NCBI GenBank assembly: GCA_013076295.1
Contig: RQOL01000618.1
Coordinates: 4,588,001-4,652,000, forward strand
Reading direction: 5' to 3'
DNA: 64,000 nt
Source: Sanderia malayensis
Lineage: Eukaryota > Cnidaria > Scyphozoa > Semaeostomeae > Pelagiidae
The position numbers were made by a program, and so were the translations under genes. A model generated the notes under the pieces. That model did no database searches, had not been told where the DNA came from, and was given only the letters and a program-made list of their open reading frames with translations. How positions within the stretch are numbered: position 1 is the first letter of the stretch; each line of letters begins with the position of its first letter. Below are positions 10,935 to 21,700 of the stretch, piece after piece.

Positions 10935-11815
10935 CATAGGTGAGTTAAGTGCATGACAAGAGCGACGTATAACTTGATTAAGTACGGCAGATTTAATTTG
11001 GAGCGGCAGATTGCATTTGGAGCGACACGTCCAGTCGCTCCAAATGCAATTATGCGACCCTGGAGCGACGTGGAGTTAAACGTCGAAAACTGCAACTGCA
11101 ATGCATAAATTATAAAGCAATTAACATGATATATTTGTGGTCTCAAACGAGGCGGAGCTTGCGCAGTTAGCAATTTATAGTCCCTTCCCCCGTCCCCGAC
11201 AAAATATCTCTATGTATGACAGTTGACAAAATATGATTTGTTTTTCACGAGTTTTTTCACATTGAAGTTGTAATGGGCTGTTCTTGTCTGTTTGAAAGCA
11301 AGATGAATCTATGTACAACGTGCACAATTGAAACAAAATACGAATGCATTGATTGTGGGGTATCTATTTGTAATAGTTTTGCAATTTCGAAAACAAATGA
11401 AGGCGTTGGGTTGCTGGCCTATCTGTTGGCTAATGTTATGAATGTAGCATGCTTTTATCTGAAAAGAGATCCATGTTTTTGGACGAATAATAACATGGCA
11501 TCAATCAAACAAGTTTTTATCTGTAAAATATAATAACTTGCACTTCCAATTCCAAACCTTCTGCTACCAATTTTTCAAGCATTTTCAAATCTGGAAATAA
11601 GTTAAATAAAATGCCGAAACCCCGCCAAGCTCACTTGAACCTTTGAACAATAAGAACAGCAACGGAAGCAGAAGTGTTCTATTGTTACATGCTATTAGGA
11701 GCGACAATTAAGTTCGACGTTTAACTTGCTGCCGCTCCAGAGTCGCTCCACTGCCGTACTTAATTGCATTTGATTCGGCGCATGAGAAGAGCGACGTTTA
11801 ACTTAGGTCTAACTT
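10935..11815. mobile_element. TIR element with GAGCGACGTTTAACTT repeats
   Basis: The motif GAGCGACGT(T/A)TAACTT occurs near both ends (about 10960 and 11790), and AAGTACGGCAG/CTGCCGTACTT form an inverted pair (about 10980 and 11750). Many GGAGCG/CGCTCC boxes lie between, including the near-palindrome around 11015-11045. Ends and target duplication were not resolved. The element encloses the small cysteine-rich ORF at 11273-11533. Probably a non-autonomous or decayed DNA transposon. Confidence 0.5.
11273..11533 (+). CDS. Small cysteine-rich ORF inside a TIR element
   Basis: The 86-codon ORF starts with ATG after an AT-rich leader. Its core reads CTTCTIETKYECIDCGVSIC, a CxxC...CxxCxxxxC pattern typical of a zinc-binding treble-clef or B-box-like module, followed by an unstructured remainder. 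In cnidarian genomes such modules occur in transposase-like proteins, but I cannot assign a family. It may be a surviving fragment of the transposase of the surrounding element. No intron signals were seen. Confidence 0.35.
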   Translation: MGCSCLFESKMNLCTTCTIETKYECIDCGVSICNSFAISKTNEGVGLLAYLLANVMNVACFYLKRDPCFWTNNNMASIKQVFICKI

Positions 11816-12133
11816 GAATACAAAATTTATTTCAAATCAAATAAAGTGACAAGCAACGACATGGCCACTCGTCTGGTCAACCACAGTCTCATGCCGATGA
11901 TGAAGAAGTGAAACTTTCATGGCATCCGAAAATACAACCTTCTGTTCAGCTTTGTGTTCAGAATGTCTTTCTTTCACCTAACTCTTGATGTCTTGATTGT
12001 TTTTTGTAAGGGAGTTGTTGTCATCAATAGGATCAGCTTGACTGCCCACCTTCTTCATGAGAATCGCGGCCATGGGCGACCGCATTTCAGCATCAATATT
12101 TCTTCTTCTTGCAACTCCACCTAATAGCCGTTC
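11816..12133 (-). pseudogene. Unidentified coding-like fragment, gypsy target site
   Basis: On the minus strand 12115-11880 reads largely open (RRRNIDAEMRSPMAAILMKK, then one stop). The same frame may continue across the gypsy insertion into 22250-22290. It looks like an old coding fragment into which the gypsy element inserted. No family was recognised and the evidence is weak. Confidence 0.25.
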
Positions 12134-12137
12134 GATG

Positions 12138-12340
12138 TGTTATGATTGTTATTATTATTGTATTAATTAATGTCTTGTTATAATTGTTTGATAGTTATTG
12201 TGTTTAATTTATGTCTAAGCTGTCTGTCGTCAGACACAGGATGTTTGTATGAAACTCAAGTCACTATGCAATTCAATCAGATATCGTACTCGCAAGCTAG
12301 CAGATGGTTGTACTTTCTCGTGTCGAACCCTAACTTAACA
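12138..12340 (+). repeat. 5' LTR of outer gypsy element
   Basis: Direct repeat of 22047-22249. It begins TGTTATGATTG and ends CTAACTTAACA, with perfect TG/CA termini and a GATG duplication outside. Confidence 0.93.
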
Positions 12341-12341
12341 C

Positions 12342-12359
12342 TGGTGACAGGAGCAGCGA
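12342..12359 (+). other. Primer-binding site candidate of outer gypsy
   Basis: TGGTGACAG begins one base after the 5' LTR. The same TGGTGACAG at the same spacing follows the 5' LTR of the nested minus-strand element (18555-18547). The leading TGG pairs with the tRNA CCA end. The tRNA species was not assigned. Confidence 0.6.
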
Positions 12360-12378
12360 GTTAAAACACAACCAAACG

Positions 12379-13415
12379 ATGTCTACCATTCTGCCTGAGA
12401 AATTTGAATCCGGCGATTTCGTGAATTGGGTTCGCCAATTCAACGTATGTGCTGCTACCAATACATGGAACGCAGCCAAGACGCTTGCAGTTTTACCAGC
12501 TTTCTTGCGCGGTCCGGCAGCGACTTATTACCACACCCTGGCTGATGGCGGGAAAGACACGTTCGAGCATTTGACTACAAGCTTACAGGGATTACTTTGC
12601 CCTGCCGTTGGCCGCGAGCAGTGTTACAGAGACTTCGAGCAGCGTCTACTCCGTCCCACCGAAGACCCATCTCTATTTTTGTGGAGCATCAGAGATTTGT
12701 TATCCAAAGCTGAGCCTGGTATGTCCGAAGAGGCGCGCACCGCCTTCTTTCGCGGCAATTCATCAAAGGCTTACCGGAATATCTTCAAGTTAAGCTTCTC
12801 GAGGACAACCCGACGCCTAGCCTCTCTGAAATGGTACATTTCGTTCAGCGTTTTCGTGCCATTCACGGCCCTGATAACGAATTGGGATCATCTCACTTAT
12901 TTGCCGCTCTGCCCGCTTCCACCAAAGAATCCGCTTCGCCATTGCCGTTTGTCGCAGAGCAAGCTTCCTTGGCTCCTCAGATTGCCGAATTGACTGCTGC
13001 CGTCTCCGCCTTGTCTACTGACAACAAACGCCTGACCGCTCGACTGGATGCCCACACACAATACCAGCCGCAACCAGTACAACCCAGGCCGTACGTACCA
13101 CCGTCAGCTTCCACACCGCGCGCCGCGCGGCAAGAATTGGCAACGCCCACCCAGCTACGGACCTCGAGGAAATTTTCGAAGAGGGACAAACACCGCCCGC
13201 TGCTTCAATTGCCATGCGGTGGTCCACTTTGCTAGAGATTGTCCGTACAACCAGCAGTGCACGCTGTGCTATGGATGGGGGCACTTGGAGCCTCATTTTG
13301 CGAACAAGAAAGAACACGTGAGTACAGATTCTTCAAGGGGTGCCACAGTATTAGGCTGGGCTGATGGTCACCCCCGTGTTTTTTCTATTGGGATTACCGA
13401 CACCTCTGTTCTCAC
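12379..13415 (+). pseudogene. gag and start of protease, outer gypsy
   Basis: The ATG at 12379 opens a gag capsid region (MSTILPEKFESGDFVNWVRQ ... LRGPAATYYHTLADG ... FEQRLLRPTEDPSLFLW). A frameshift near 12760 moves to the frame reading QFIKGLPEYLQVKLLEDNP and VQRFRAIHGPDNE. A further shift near 13050-13100 leads to a CCHC zinc knuckle CFNCHAVVHFARDC (about 13200-13240). The protease lead-in GWADGHPRVFSIGI runs to 13415, where the nested element cuts in. It continues at 18790 with TQPIIECCLGDTPVQALIDTG. Confidence 0.88.
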
Positions 13416-13648
13416 TGTAACGTATTCGGGTTCGGCAGAACAGAGACGAAGAGATGAATATAACAACCTTGCTTGTATCTCAAAATCACCAATCTGAATC
13501 TTAATTTACGATTACAACATACATATGTGTGTTAGAGTCACATGCCTCTGACTCATTGTCAGATTCACATGACTCTCAAGTTTTATACAATTGCATAATA
13601 ATAGGAATAATAATGATAATGATAATAATAATAGATCGATTGGTTACA
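13416..13648 (-). repeat. 3' LTR of nested gypsy element
   Basis: Near-identical direct repeat of 18557-18789. The plus strand starts TGTAACGTATTCGGG and ends GGTTACA. Confidence 0.93.
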
Positions 13649-13664
13649 CCACCCCCCTCCTTAG
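13649..13664 (-). other. Polypurine tract of nested gypsy
   Basis: On the minus strand AAGGAGGGGGGTGG directly precedes the 3' LTR, as expected for the plus-strand primer of an LTR retrotransposon. Confidence 0.7.
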
Positions 13665-14120
13665 AATAAAAGCAATCAATGTGTAATGTACTCTCCAAAC
13701 CTCGCAGGGGGTCTTATGTTTTGCCTCAATCGATACGGGTGTTGTTGGGGTAGAAGGTTTCGTGCCCGCCCTAAGGTTCCTTGAGTGTTGACGTTCCTGG
13801 GGGATATAGTTATCTCACCAGTTTCACGAAGGGGACAAAATGGTTCTCCGAGCTTAAATGGGACAGTGCAGGGTTTCACGTTGTCATGGTGGACTGTCAT
13901 ATCCTTTCCATCCTTAAGCGTATCTTATAGTTAACCCTTGCTTTGAGATTATCTCATATGGGCCAACCCATCTCCCACCAAATTTCCATGATTTAGGACG
14001 GCGTAACCAGACTGATTGACCCAGAGAAAGAGGTGTCCAATTACCATGAGAAGGGCCCCGGCTTCGCTGGTCGTGTCTACTACGAGCTAAATTTTGCCTG
14101 TGCTATTTTTCTGCAAACTA
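13665..14120 (-). pseudogene. Integrase C-terminal tail of nested gypsy, frameshifted
   Basis: Beyond the end of the long pol ORF the minus strand still reads as integrase C-terminal domain: LRRPKSWKFGGRWVGPYEII (about 13990-13940), then KDGKDMTVHHDNVKPC (about 13920-13870). It is spread over frames with at least one frameshift and two stops. The intact ORF therefore ends about 110 residues early and this copy probably encodes a truncated integrase. Confidence 0.7.
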
Positions 14121-17060
14121 CTAAGATGGGGTTCTAAGCGACTCGCTATAATTCAAAAGTGTTTGAGGGTTCTTGAGGGGTAGGCCCAGGTCTAATTCTA
14201 AAGGCGTTTTAGCTATGCGGCCAAATACTAATTCATAGGGACTGAGGCCTGTAGACTCGTGACGACTGGTGTTGTAAGCATATACAGCGAGGTCCACCCA
14301 TAAGTCCCAATCATCCTTATGTGAGGAGACAAAAGCTGCAAGCATTTCCTGCAAGGTCCGATTTTGGCGTTCGACAAGGCCATCACATTGTGGATGATAG
14401 GCTGTCGTGCGGGATTTATGAATACCCATAAGATCACAGACTTCTTGCATCAAATTGCCTTCAAAGTTCCTCCCTTGATCAGAGTGAAGGATGGTAGGGG
14501 GCCCAAAGCGAGAGAAGACTTTAGAAACGAGGACTTCAGCGACAGTACGGGCTTTCTGATCTCGAGTGGCAAAAACCCCGCACCATTTGGTGAAGTGGTC
14601 CATTACAACGAGAAGATGTTTATTACCACGTGTCGTTTCTGGCAGGGGACCCATGTAGTCCATGGCCCAGAAAACAAATGGTTCGTTAACTTCAATAGAT
14701 TGTAGTGGAGCACGACGGTGGCGTGGATCTAGTTTATTTTGGGCACATATGTGACACCGGGTGACAAAATCAGTAATTTGAAGGGCCATCTGAGGCCAAT
14801 AGAAACGTTCGCGAGCGCGTTGCAAGGTTCGCTTGACTCCTAAATGACCGGAAAATGGACTACAGTGAATGCCTTGCAGAACGGATTCAATGAGAGACGT
14901 GGGAATAACAAATGCATACTTGGGGAGCGCATTGTCAGGATCAAGGCGTTTAACTAGAAGGCCGTTATGAACAAAGAGATTGTCCCAAGCATGCCAAAAG
15001 ACTTTTAACTGGGGGTCGCTAGACCAGGCAAAAAGGGGTGGCTTAGGGAGACCCAGGGATTTGATTTCGATTATTTTGCTAATGCACATGTCTTGCCTCT
15101 GGGCTTCTTGGAGACTGTGATCAGAGTGTGTGGTGGTGGCGCAGGTAGTGGTGGCACTGAGGGGTAATCGTGACAGAGCATCAGCATTGCCGTTGGCAGT
15201 ACCGGCCCTATGTTTAATGTCGAAACGAAATTCTTGAAGTTGCATCACCCAACGAGCCAGTCGACCTTTAGGCTCCATGGAATGCAACCAACGCAAAGCG
15301 CTATGGTCTGTGACAAGAGTGAAATCACGGCCCAAGAGATATACGCGAAAATGATCAACGGCAAAGATAACAGCCAAGGCTTCTTTGTCTGTAGCGGAAT
15401 AACATTTTTTGCGATCAGTTAGGGGTCTACTTGCATAAGATATAGCACGTTCATTGCCAGAATGGTCAAGCTGAGTAAGAACAGCCCCTAAGCCGAAATC
15501 AGAAGCATCAGTCTGTAAAGTAAACCGTTTGTCAAATTGCGGGTAAGCCAGGACAGGGGCTGTACATAAGAGATTCTTGAGGGAAAGAAAAGCATGTTGC
15601 TCGGAAGTGCCCCAAGAAAACCGGGTGTTTTTCTTTGTTAAGGCCACCAATGGTGTAGACAAGGAAGCAAAATTTGGGATAAACTTTCGATAGTAGCCAG
15701 CAAGGCCCAGGAAGGACCGCACCTGCTCAACAGTTTTAGGCTCAGCAAGATTTGTAACGGCTTTGATTTTGTCTGGGTCAGTAAGAACACCAGCTTTTGA
15801 AACCATGTGACCCAAATATTGTACACTGTTAGCCCCAAATTGACACTTAGGTGCTTTGACACGTAGATTATGTTGGCGAAGTCGTTCTAACACAAGAGAT
15901 AAGCGCTCGCAATGCTGTTCTAAGGAGTCTGAGGGAATGATAACATCATCAAAATAGCAGAGGCAGGTTTCATAAGTTAAACCTGAAAGAACAATTTCCA
16001 TGGCACGTTGAAATGTAGCACACCCATTAGAAACCCCGAATGGCATACGAATAAACTCCCACAGCGCGTCTGGTGTTACAAATGCTGTCTTTTCTCTGTC
16101 CTTGGGTTCCATACTAATTTGCCAATAGCCAGATCGAAGGTCTAATGTACTAAATAATGAGACCCCTTGAAGTGAATCCAACAAGTCATCAACCCTAGGC
16201 AAGGGGTGAGCATCTCTATGGGTGACTGCATTTAGTTTGCGATAATCTACACAAAATCTAAAAGAGCCATCCTTTTTCTTGACTAGTACAATGGGAGAGG
16301 CCCAGGGAGAGTGACTTGGTTGGATTACCCCTTGCTGTAGCATATCTGAGATTTGGTGTCTTGTCTCCTCTCTGTAAGCATATGGTAATCGTCTAGGATG
16401 TTGTCTGATAGGGGTGGCATTGTCTGTCTCGATTTTATGAGTGACCACATCAGTATGACCCAGGACTATGTCATCAAAAACATCTGAATAGTGTAACAGG
16501 GTTTGCAAAATGGTGTCTCGCTGAGAAGAGCCTAAAGATGGACTGACAGAGTCTTCTAATTGTTTTATAAGCTTAGGGGGTATCATTGTAGATGTGGCAC
16601 CAACTAGAGATGATTGGCTACTTACTGAGGGAAGAGGATATTCTACAATAGGGCAGAATTCACTAATTTTCATCCCAGCAGGCAATTCTGTATCAAAACT
16701 AGGAACATTCATCAAACGCACTAAAATAGAACGGTTATCAGCATGACTGACTGAATAAGCTGGAAGGACGTGTTTATAAGGCAAATCTACATCACTTTCT
16801 GAAACGGGGGCTATCATACCTAACTGATCTTTATAACTTTTAGGCAATTGTGCACGAACTAGAACTTCTGTACGACCAGGAATACAAAGACCACTTGTCA
16901 AGGTAACAGGGGCAGGTCCTCTATCAAAAGACTGAGCTAAGTAGCAAGAGTCTACAGAAACAGACTTAGTTGACACAGATGACACAGGAGAATAGCTAGA
17001 GATGCCAGGGGATACACAATCTGGCAGGAGAGGGGTCTTACCATGGGACCCAACAAGCAA
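14121..17060 (-). CDS. gypsy pol: reverse transcriptase, RNase H, integrase (979 codons open)
   Basis: Polyprotein that copies the RNA and inserts the cDNA. Visible parts: RT with SPWASPIVLVKKKDG, VDYRKLNAVT, LDLRSGYWQI and active site YFDD; RNase H starting FTLQTDASDFGLGAVL with the later catalytic Glu/Asp region; integrase with an HHCC zinc module (H...GHLG...C..C) and DDE core FWAMDYMGPLP, ILHSDQGRNFEG and CDGLVERQNR. A lead-in of gypsy-specific protease-RT linker precedes RT. It is open for the whole length, unusual in this window. Upstream, one TAA (about 17073-17075) separates it in frame from protease, and the integrase C-terminus is lost downstream. Start shown is only the ORF limit; the natural product would be cut from a polyprotein. 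Confidence 0.95.
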   Translation of the reverse strand: MLVGSHGKTPLLPDCVSPGISSYSPVSSVSTKSVSVDSCYLAQSFDRGPAPVTLTSGLCIPGRTEVLVRAQLPKSYKDQLGMIAPVSESDVDLPYKHVLPAYSVSHADNRSILVRLMNVPSFDTELPAGMKISEFCPIVEYPLPSVSSQSSLVGATSTMIPPKLIKQLEDSVSPSLGSSQRDTILQTLLHYSDVFDDIVLGHTDVVTHKIETDNATPIRQHPRRLPYAYREETRHQISDMLQQGVIQPSHSPWASPIVLVKKKDGSFRFCVDYRKLNAVTHRDAHPLPRVDDLLDSLQGVSLFSTLDLRSGYWQISMEPKDREKTAFVTPDALWEFIRMPFGVSNGCATFQRAMEIVLSGLTYETCLCYFDDVIIPSDSLEQHCERLSLVLERLRQHNLRVKAPKCQFGANSVQYLGHMVSKAGVLTDPDKIKAVTNLAEPKTVEQVRSFLGLAGYYRKFIPNFASLSTPLVALTKKNTRFSWGTSEQHAFLSLKNLLCTAPVLAYPQFDKRFTLQTDASDFGLGAVLTQLDHSGNERAISYASRPLTDRKKCYSATDKEALAVIFAVDHFRVYLLGRDFTLVTDHSALRWLHSMEPKGRLARWVMQLQEFRFDIKHRAGTANGNADALSRLPLSATTTCATTTHSDHSLQEAQRQDMCISKIIEIKSLGLPKPPLFAWSSDPQLKVFWHAWDNLFVHNGLLVKRLDPDNALPKYAFVIPTSLIESVLQGIHCSPFSGHLGVKRTLQRARERFYWPQMALQITDFVTRCHICAQNKLDPRHRRAPLQSIEVNEPFVFWAMDYMGPLPETTRGNKHLLVVMDHFTKWCGVFATRDQKARTVAEVLVSKVFSRFGPPTILHSDQGRNFEGNLMQEVCDLMGIHKSRTTAYHPQCDGLVERQNRTLQEMLAAFVSSHKDDWDLWVDLAVYAYNTSRHESTGLSPYELVFGRIAKTPLELDLGLPLKNPQTLLNYSESLRTPS

Positions 17061-17072
17061 ATAGGAACCATC

Positions 17073-17471
17073 TTAATTACAAGAAAGTTTGAGCTTGTTG
17101 GAGGTTAAGAAATCCCAGCCCAAAATACATTGCAATGGTTGAAGAAGGCTATTAGATACTAAAAATTCGCCTGGGTACGAAATGCGACGATTGTCTGGAA
17201 AGAAGAGTTCAGCCCGTATGACACCGTGTACCGGAAGAGGTTGGCCAGTGATACCATAACATTGCTGGTCAGTGGCGTGAAGAAGTTGTTTGGGCCTAAA
17301 TTGTTCGTAAATCTGGCGAGAAATAAAGGACTTCATTGACCCCGTGTCAATTAAGGCTTGGACTTTCACTCCACCCAAGGAACAATAAATGAGGGGCTGA
17401 TCAGACAGAGGAGGTTGGATGTTTTGAGAAACGGTAAAAATACGTGGGTGACCTTCAGCCCAGCCCGTCAT
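17073..17471 (-). CDS. gypsy aspartic protease
   Basis: 132 codons in the same frame as the downstream pol ORF. The active site is ALIDTGSMKSFIS, with flap and hydrophobic ILGWDFLTSNKL segments; this is the retropepsin fold that matures Gag-Pol. It begins with GWAEGHPRIFTV, the same lead-in as in the outer element. The single TAA after KLSCN separates it from RT. This is either an inactivating change or, less likely, a readthrough stop. Confidence 0.9.
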   Translation of the reverse strand: MTGWAEGHPRIFTVSQNIQPPLSDQPLIYCSLGGVKVQALIDTGSMKSFISRQIYEQFRPKQLLHATDQQCYGITGQPLPVHGVIRAELFFPDNRRISYPGEFLVSNSLLQPLQCILGWDFLTSNKLKLSCN

Positions 17472-17490
17472 TGAGGCACCCCGTTGAAGT

Positions 17491-17989
17491 TTAAAGAATA
17501 GATACCTCGTTGATCATGCTCGTTCTGTGGACTATTGTTGGCACAAGCCTGGGTGGTGTGTCCCCAACCATAACATAATTGACATTGAGAGTCCCACGGA
17601 CAGTCCTTCGCAAAATGTCCCAGCATATGGCAATTGAAACATCGTTGGCTTCGTTGTGAGGCATTGCGTTCTTGACGTCCAGGCGTAGGCCATCTTCCAC
17701 GACCACGGAATCCAGTGTTGCTGTTGCGGAAGTTTTTGACGAAGACGGCGGACGGGATTGACGTTGTGGAGGGGCAGGGCCGTGTGGTGGAGTGAATGCA
17801 GCCCGCAATTCTTTCTGGTCAGCGGCTAGCGCAGCGACAGTAGCGGTCAGCTGGGTAATCGAGGCGGCCAGGGAGTCATCGTGACTGGGGCTAGCAGCAT
17901 GAGATGCGGACTGGACAGCATGCACGTGTTGAGATGACGCAACATCAGGATGATGAATTGCGCGAAATCGTTGGACGAATGACGTCATG
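17491..17989 (-). pseudogene. gag C-terminal part (nucleocapsid), nested gypsy
   Basis: From the minus strand: TSFVQRFRAIHHPDV, then a Ser/Ala/Gln-rich linker and a Pro-rich stretch. After a frameshift near 17700 comes a nucleocapsid region in which the zinc-knuckle Cys/His codons survive only in another frame (CFNCHMLGHFAKDC at about 17640-17600). The outer copy has the same knuckle. Confidence 0.75.
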
Positions 17990-18053
17990 TCTCAACTTGT
18001 TGAAGGGCAACCCTCCTTAAATGAATTAAAATGAAATGAAATGAAAATGAAAT
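17990..18053 (+). mobile_element. 64-bp retroposon 3' tail with target duplication, inside gag
   Basis: Flanked by GTCATG at 17984-17989 and 18054-18059. It ends in an A-rich simple run (AAATGAAATGAAAATGAAAT), the form of a severely 5'-truncated LINE or SINE. It separates the two gag pieces, and removing it joins NPTPPLHDMTSFVQRF. Confidence 0.7.
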
Positions 18054-18502
18054 GTCATGCAGCGGTGGGGTAGGATTACTTTCCAAAAGACGCAGGGGAT
18101 TATCAGAAGGAAGGCCCTTCATAAATTGGCGAGCCAAGAGGGCATCTCTTGCATCATCCTGTAGGGCGGTGTCAGCCTTGCGAAGCATTTCTTTGAGATC
18201 CCATAGAAAGAGAGAGGGGTCCTCTTTGGGGCGTAAAACTCGTTGCTCGAATTCAGAAAAATGTCTCTCTCGATCGACAACGGGGCACAGAGTTGCATAC
18301 AAATTTTTTGTTAGATCAGCGTACGTACCTCTCTGATCCCCATCCAATGAATGATAGTAGGTGGCGGCAGGGCCACGTAGTAAGGCAGGAAGAATCTTCA
18401 GCTTGTCTGCGTCCTTCCATTAGCTGCGGCACAGCAATCAAACTGGCGAAGCCAAGAAACAAAATCGCCAGAATCAAATTTTTCCGGTGTAATCGATGCC
18501 AT
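18054..18502 (-). pseudogene. gag N-terminal part, nested gypsy
   Basis: The ATG at 18502 opens MASITPEKFDSGDFVSWLRQ, parallel to the outer gag start. A 1-nt frameshift near 18420 breaks it. From 18347 it continues LTKNLYATLCPVV ... FEQRVLRPKEDPSLFLW and ARQFMKGLPSDNPLRLLESN. This is a capsid-type gag domain. Confidence 0.85.
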
Positions 18503-18556
18503 AACGAATTAGTAACTGCGATAAATGTGTTGTCTGTTCTGTACCTCTGTCACCAG

Positions 18557-18789
18557 TGTAACGTATTCGGGTTCGGCAGAACAGAGACGAAGAGATGAAT
18601 ATAACAACCTTGCTTGTATCTCAAAATCACCAATCTGAATCTTAATTTACGATTACAACATACATATGTGTGTTAGAGTCACATGCCTCTGACTCATTGT
18701 CAGATGCACATGACTCTCAAGTTTTATACAATTGCATAATAATAGGAATAATAATGATAATGATAATAATAATAGATCGATTCGTTACA
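18557..18789 (-). repeat. 5' LTR of nested gypsy element
   Basis: Direct repeat of 13416-13648. On the minus strand it begins TGTAACGAATCGATC and is followed after one base by the primer-binding TGGTGACAG. Confidence 0.93.
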
Positions 18790-21700
18790 CCACCCAGCCC
18801 ATAATTGAGTGCTGCTTAGGTGATACACCGGTACAGGCTTTGATCGACACTGGCTCTATGAAATCTTTCATTTCCCGCCGTGTTTTTAATCAAATTCAAC
18901 CCACACCCCTACTTGAACCGACGTCACAACGATGTTTTGGCATCACTGGAGAGTCGCTTCGATTAGATGGCTCAGTGCAAGCCCCGCTTACCTTCCTTAA
19001 CTCTTGCAATGGCCTCGTTTCATACTCAGGTCGTTTTCTTGTTTCTGATCACCTCTCCCAGCCATTGCAATGTGTCCTAGGGTGGAATTTTTTGACTTCC
19101 AACCAATTAAATTTGCTTTATTTTGCCCATCGATCGGGTTATGTTCTTACGGGATCCCATGGGGAAACCCCCTTGTCCCCGCAACCTCCATCCAGTTCTG
19201 TTCCAGTCGACCGGCCTGTTGCGTCTGACCCCCAGCCCTCGACCGCCAACTCGTGTTTATTTGTACAATCCTCGTCTTGGAGTCCTGTGTTCCGATTTGC
19301 TTGAAAACGAGCTTTAGTTTGCCTTGTAGAACCGAAGTTACTGTAGTTGGGAAAATTTCCCAAAATAGTCAGATACGTCTTGGTATGGTTATACCAATTG
19401 AAAACGAGTCAGTTCCACGTAATATTCATGCAGCTTATTCAGTGTGCGAAGCTCAGCATTACGAAATTCCTGTCCGATTATTAAATACATCTAATGTTGA
19501 TGTCGAATTAACAGCCGGAACCAACATAGGCCAATTTTGCCAGATCGTTGAAACGTTTCCTGTGGCGACCCGTGGTGCTTTTGAAAGGGATACCTTGCTG
19601 TATGGCACCGTGAATGCTGCCTCACATAGTGAAGCACCATGCACCGATTTAATTGATTCTTTAAACACTGCACTGAGTACTTCTTTATCCCAAAATGAAC
19701 GAGATACACTTTTAAAAACTTTGTTGGGTTATTCTGATGTCTTTGACGAGAAGTTAGGACAGACAAAAGTCATAACACATAAGATTGACACCGGTGACGC
19801 CAAACCTGTCCATCAAGCACCTCGACGTTTACCTTACGCGTACCGCACAGACACCCAGAAACAAATTAAAGACATGCTCGCGCAGGGTATTATTTCCCCA
19901 AGTATTTCGCCATGGGCTTCCCCTATTGTCTTAGTCAAAAAGCGCGATGGAACAATGCGTTTCTGTGTTGATTACCGGGGGCTTAACGCAGTTACTTCAA
20001 GGGATGCTCACCCTCTTCCCAGAGTGGACGAATTACTCGATTCTTTACGTGGAGCTAAGTATTTTAGTACCTTGGACTTACGCTCTGGATACTGGCAAAT
20101 TGGTGTTGAACCTAAAGATCGCGAAAAAACAGCTTTTGTAACCCCAGGCGGCATTTGGGAATTTAACCGTATGCCTTTCGGCGTTTCAAACGGCTGCGCA
20201 ACTTTTCACCGCGCAATGGAGATTGCTCTTTCTGGCCTAAATTATGAAACATGTTTGTGCTATTTTGACGATATCATCATACCTTCCACGTCTTTACAAC
20301 AACAGTGCGACCGCTTAGAATTAGTATTACAACGTTTTCGCACCCACGATCTCCGCGTTAAACTGTCCAAGTGTGTGTTTGGTGGCCTGCAGGTAAATTA
20401 TTTAGGCCATATTGTTTCCGCTAAAGGCGTACACACAGACCCTTCTAAAATCGAAGCTGTTTCACGTTTGTCTACGCCTACCAACCTCGAACAAGTACGC
20501 TCATTTTTAGGCCTTTCTGGTTACTATCGCCGTTTCATTCCCCAGTACGCTACGTTAGCCGCACCGTTAGTCCTGTTAACTAAGAAAGGTTATAAATTTG
20601 AATGGAATGAACCTCAGGAATCTGCTTTCACTCAATGAAGAACTTTACTGTGTCAAGCACCGATACTTGCTTATCCGGACTTGAGTGCACCATTTATTTT
20701 GCAAACGGACGCTTCGGATCAAGGACTTGGTGCTGTTCTTACGCAGCTAGATGACAACGGACACGAGCGTGTCATTTCGTATGCCAGTCGTTCGCTCACG
20801 CACCGCGAAAAAGCTTACTCGGCAACAGAAAAAGAAGCTCTTGCGGTTGTGTTTGCAACCGATCATTTCCGCACTTATTTACTAGGCCATCATTTTACAG
20901 TTGTCACTGATCATAGCGCGCTACGTTGGCTCCATTCTGTCGAGCCTAAAGGCTGGCTCGCCCGTTGGATCATGGACCTTCAAGAATTTTCTTTTTCTGT
21001 TAAACATCGACCAGGTAGTGCCAATGGAAATACTGACGCATTGTCTCGCACGCCTTTACAACCAGCCCTTAATTGTGTCACTACCATGCAACCAGGTTAT
21101 AATCTCCAGCAAGCCCAATTAGAAGACCCCAGCATAAGTAAAATTATTGAAATTAAACTACTCAAGCTTCCTAAACCTCTCTCTTTTGCTTGGCAGTCTG
21201 ACCCTAATTTGCGTGCCTACTGGCATTGCTGGGATGATCTTTCCGTCCATAATGGCCTCTTAGTTAAATCTCTCCCCGGTAATTCATCAATGCGAAGCTA
21301 TACTTTTGTTGTCCCACCAAAACTCATCCCCACCGTCCTTGAAGGAATTCACAACAGTCCCTATTCCGGTCACATGGGCATTACTCGAAATTTGGAACGC
21401 GCGCGAACGCGGTTTTATTGGCCAAAATGAGTTCCCAGATTCGCAACTTTGTAGCCGAATGTGAAACATGTGCACGCAATAAAGCCAACACAAACTCTGA
21501 CCATGCCCCACTACAATCGATTGACGTCAGCGAACCCTTTATCTTTTGGGCCATGGACTACATGGGGCCAATTAGTGAAACTACTCGCGGTAATAAACAC
21601 TTATTAGTTGTTATGGACCATTTTACCAAATGGTGCGAGGTTTTCCCCACTTCCGACCAAAAAGCAACCACTGTCGCCAGCATCCTTGTGTCCAAATTGT

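Larger units (their letters stand above)
13416..18789 (-). mobile_element. Ty3/gypsy LTR retrotransposon (nested, - strand)
   Basis: 233-bp LTRs at 13416-13648 and 18557-18789 differ by about 2 bases, so this insertion is young. TG...CA termini are present. The target duplication is TCAC (13412-13415) against CCAC (18790-18793), one mismatch. Deleting the element and one copy joins the outer protease frame as SVLT|QPIIECC. The encoded proteins are close relatives of the outer element's. The order on the minus strand is gag (from 18502), nucleocapsid, protease, RT-RNase H-integrase, then a decayed tail. A short retroposon tail lies in gag at 17990-18053. Confidence 0.94.
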
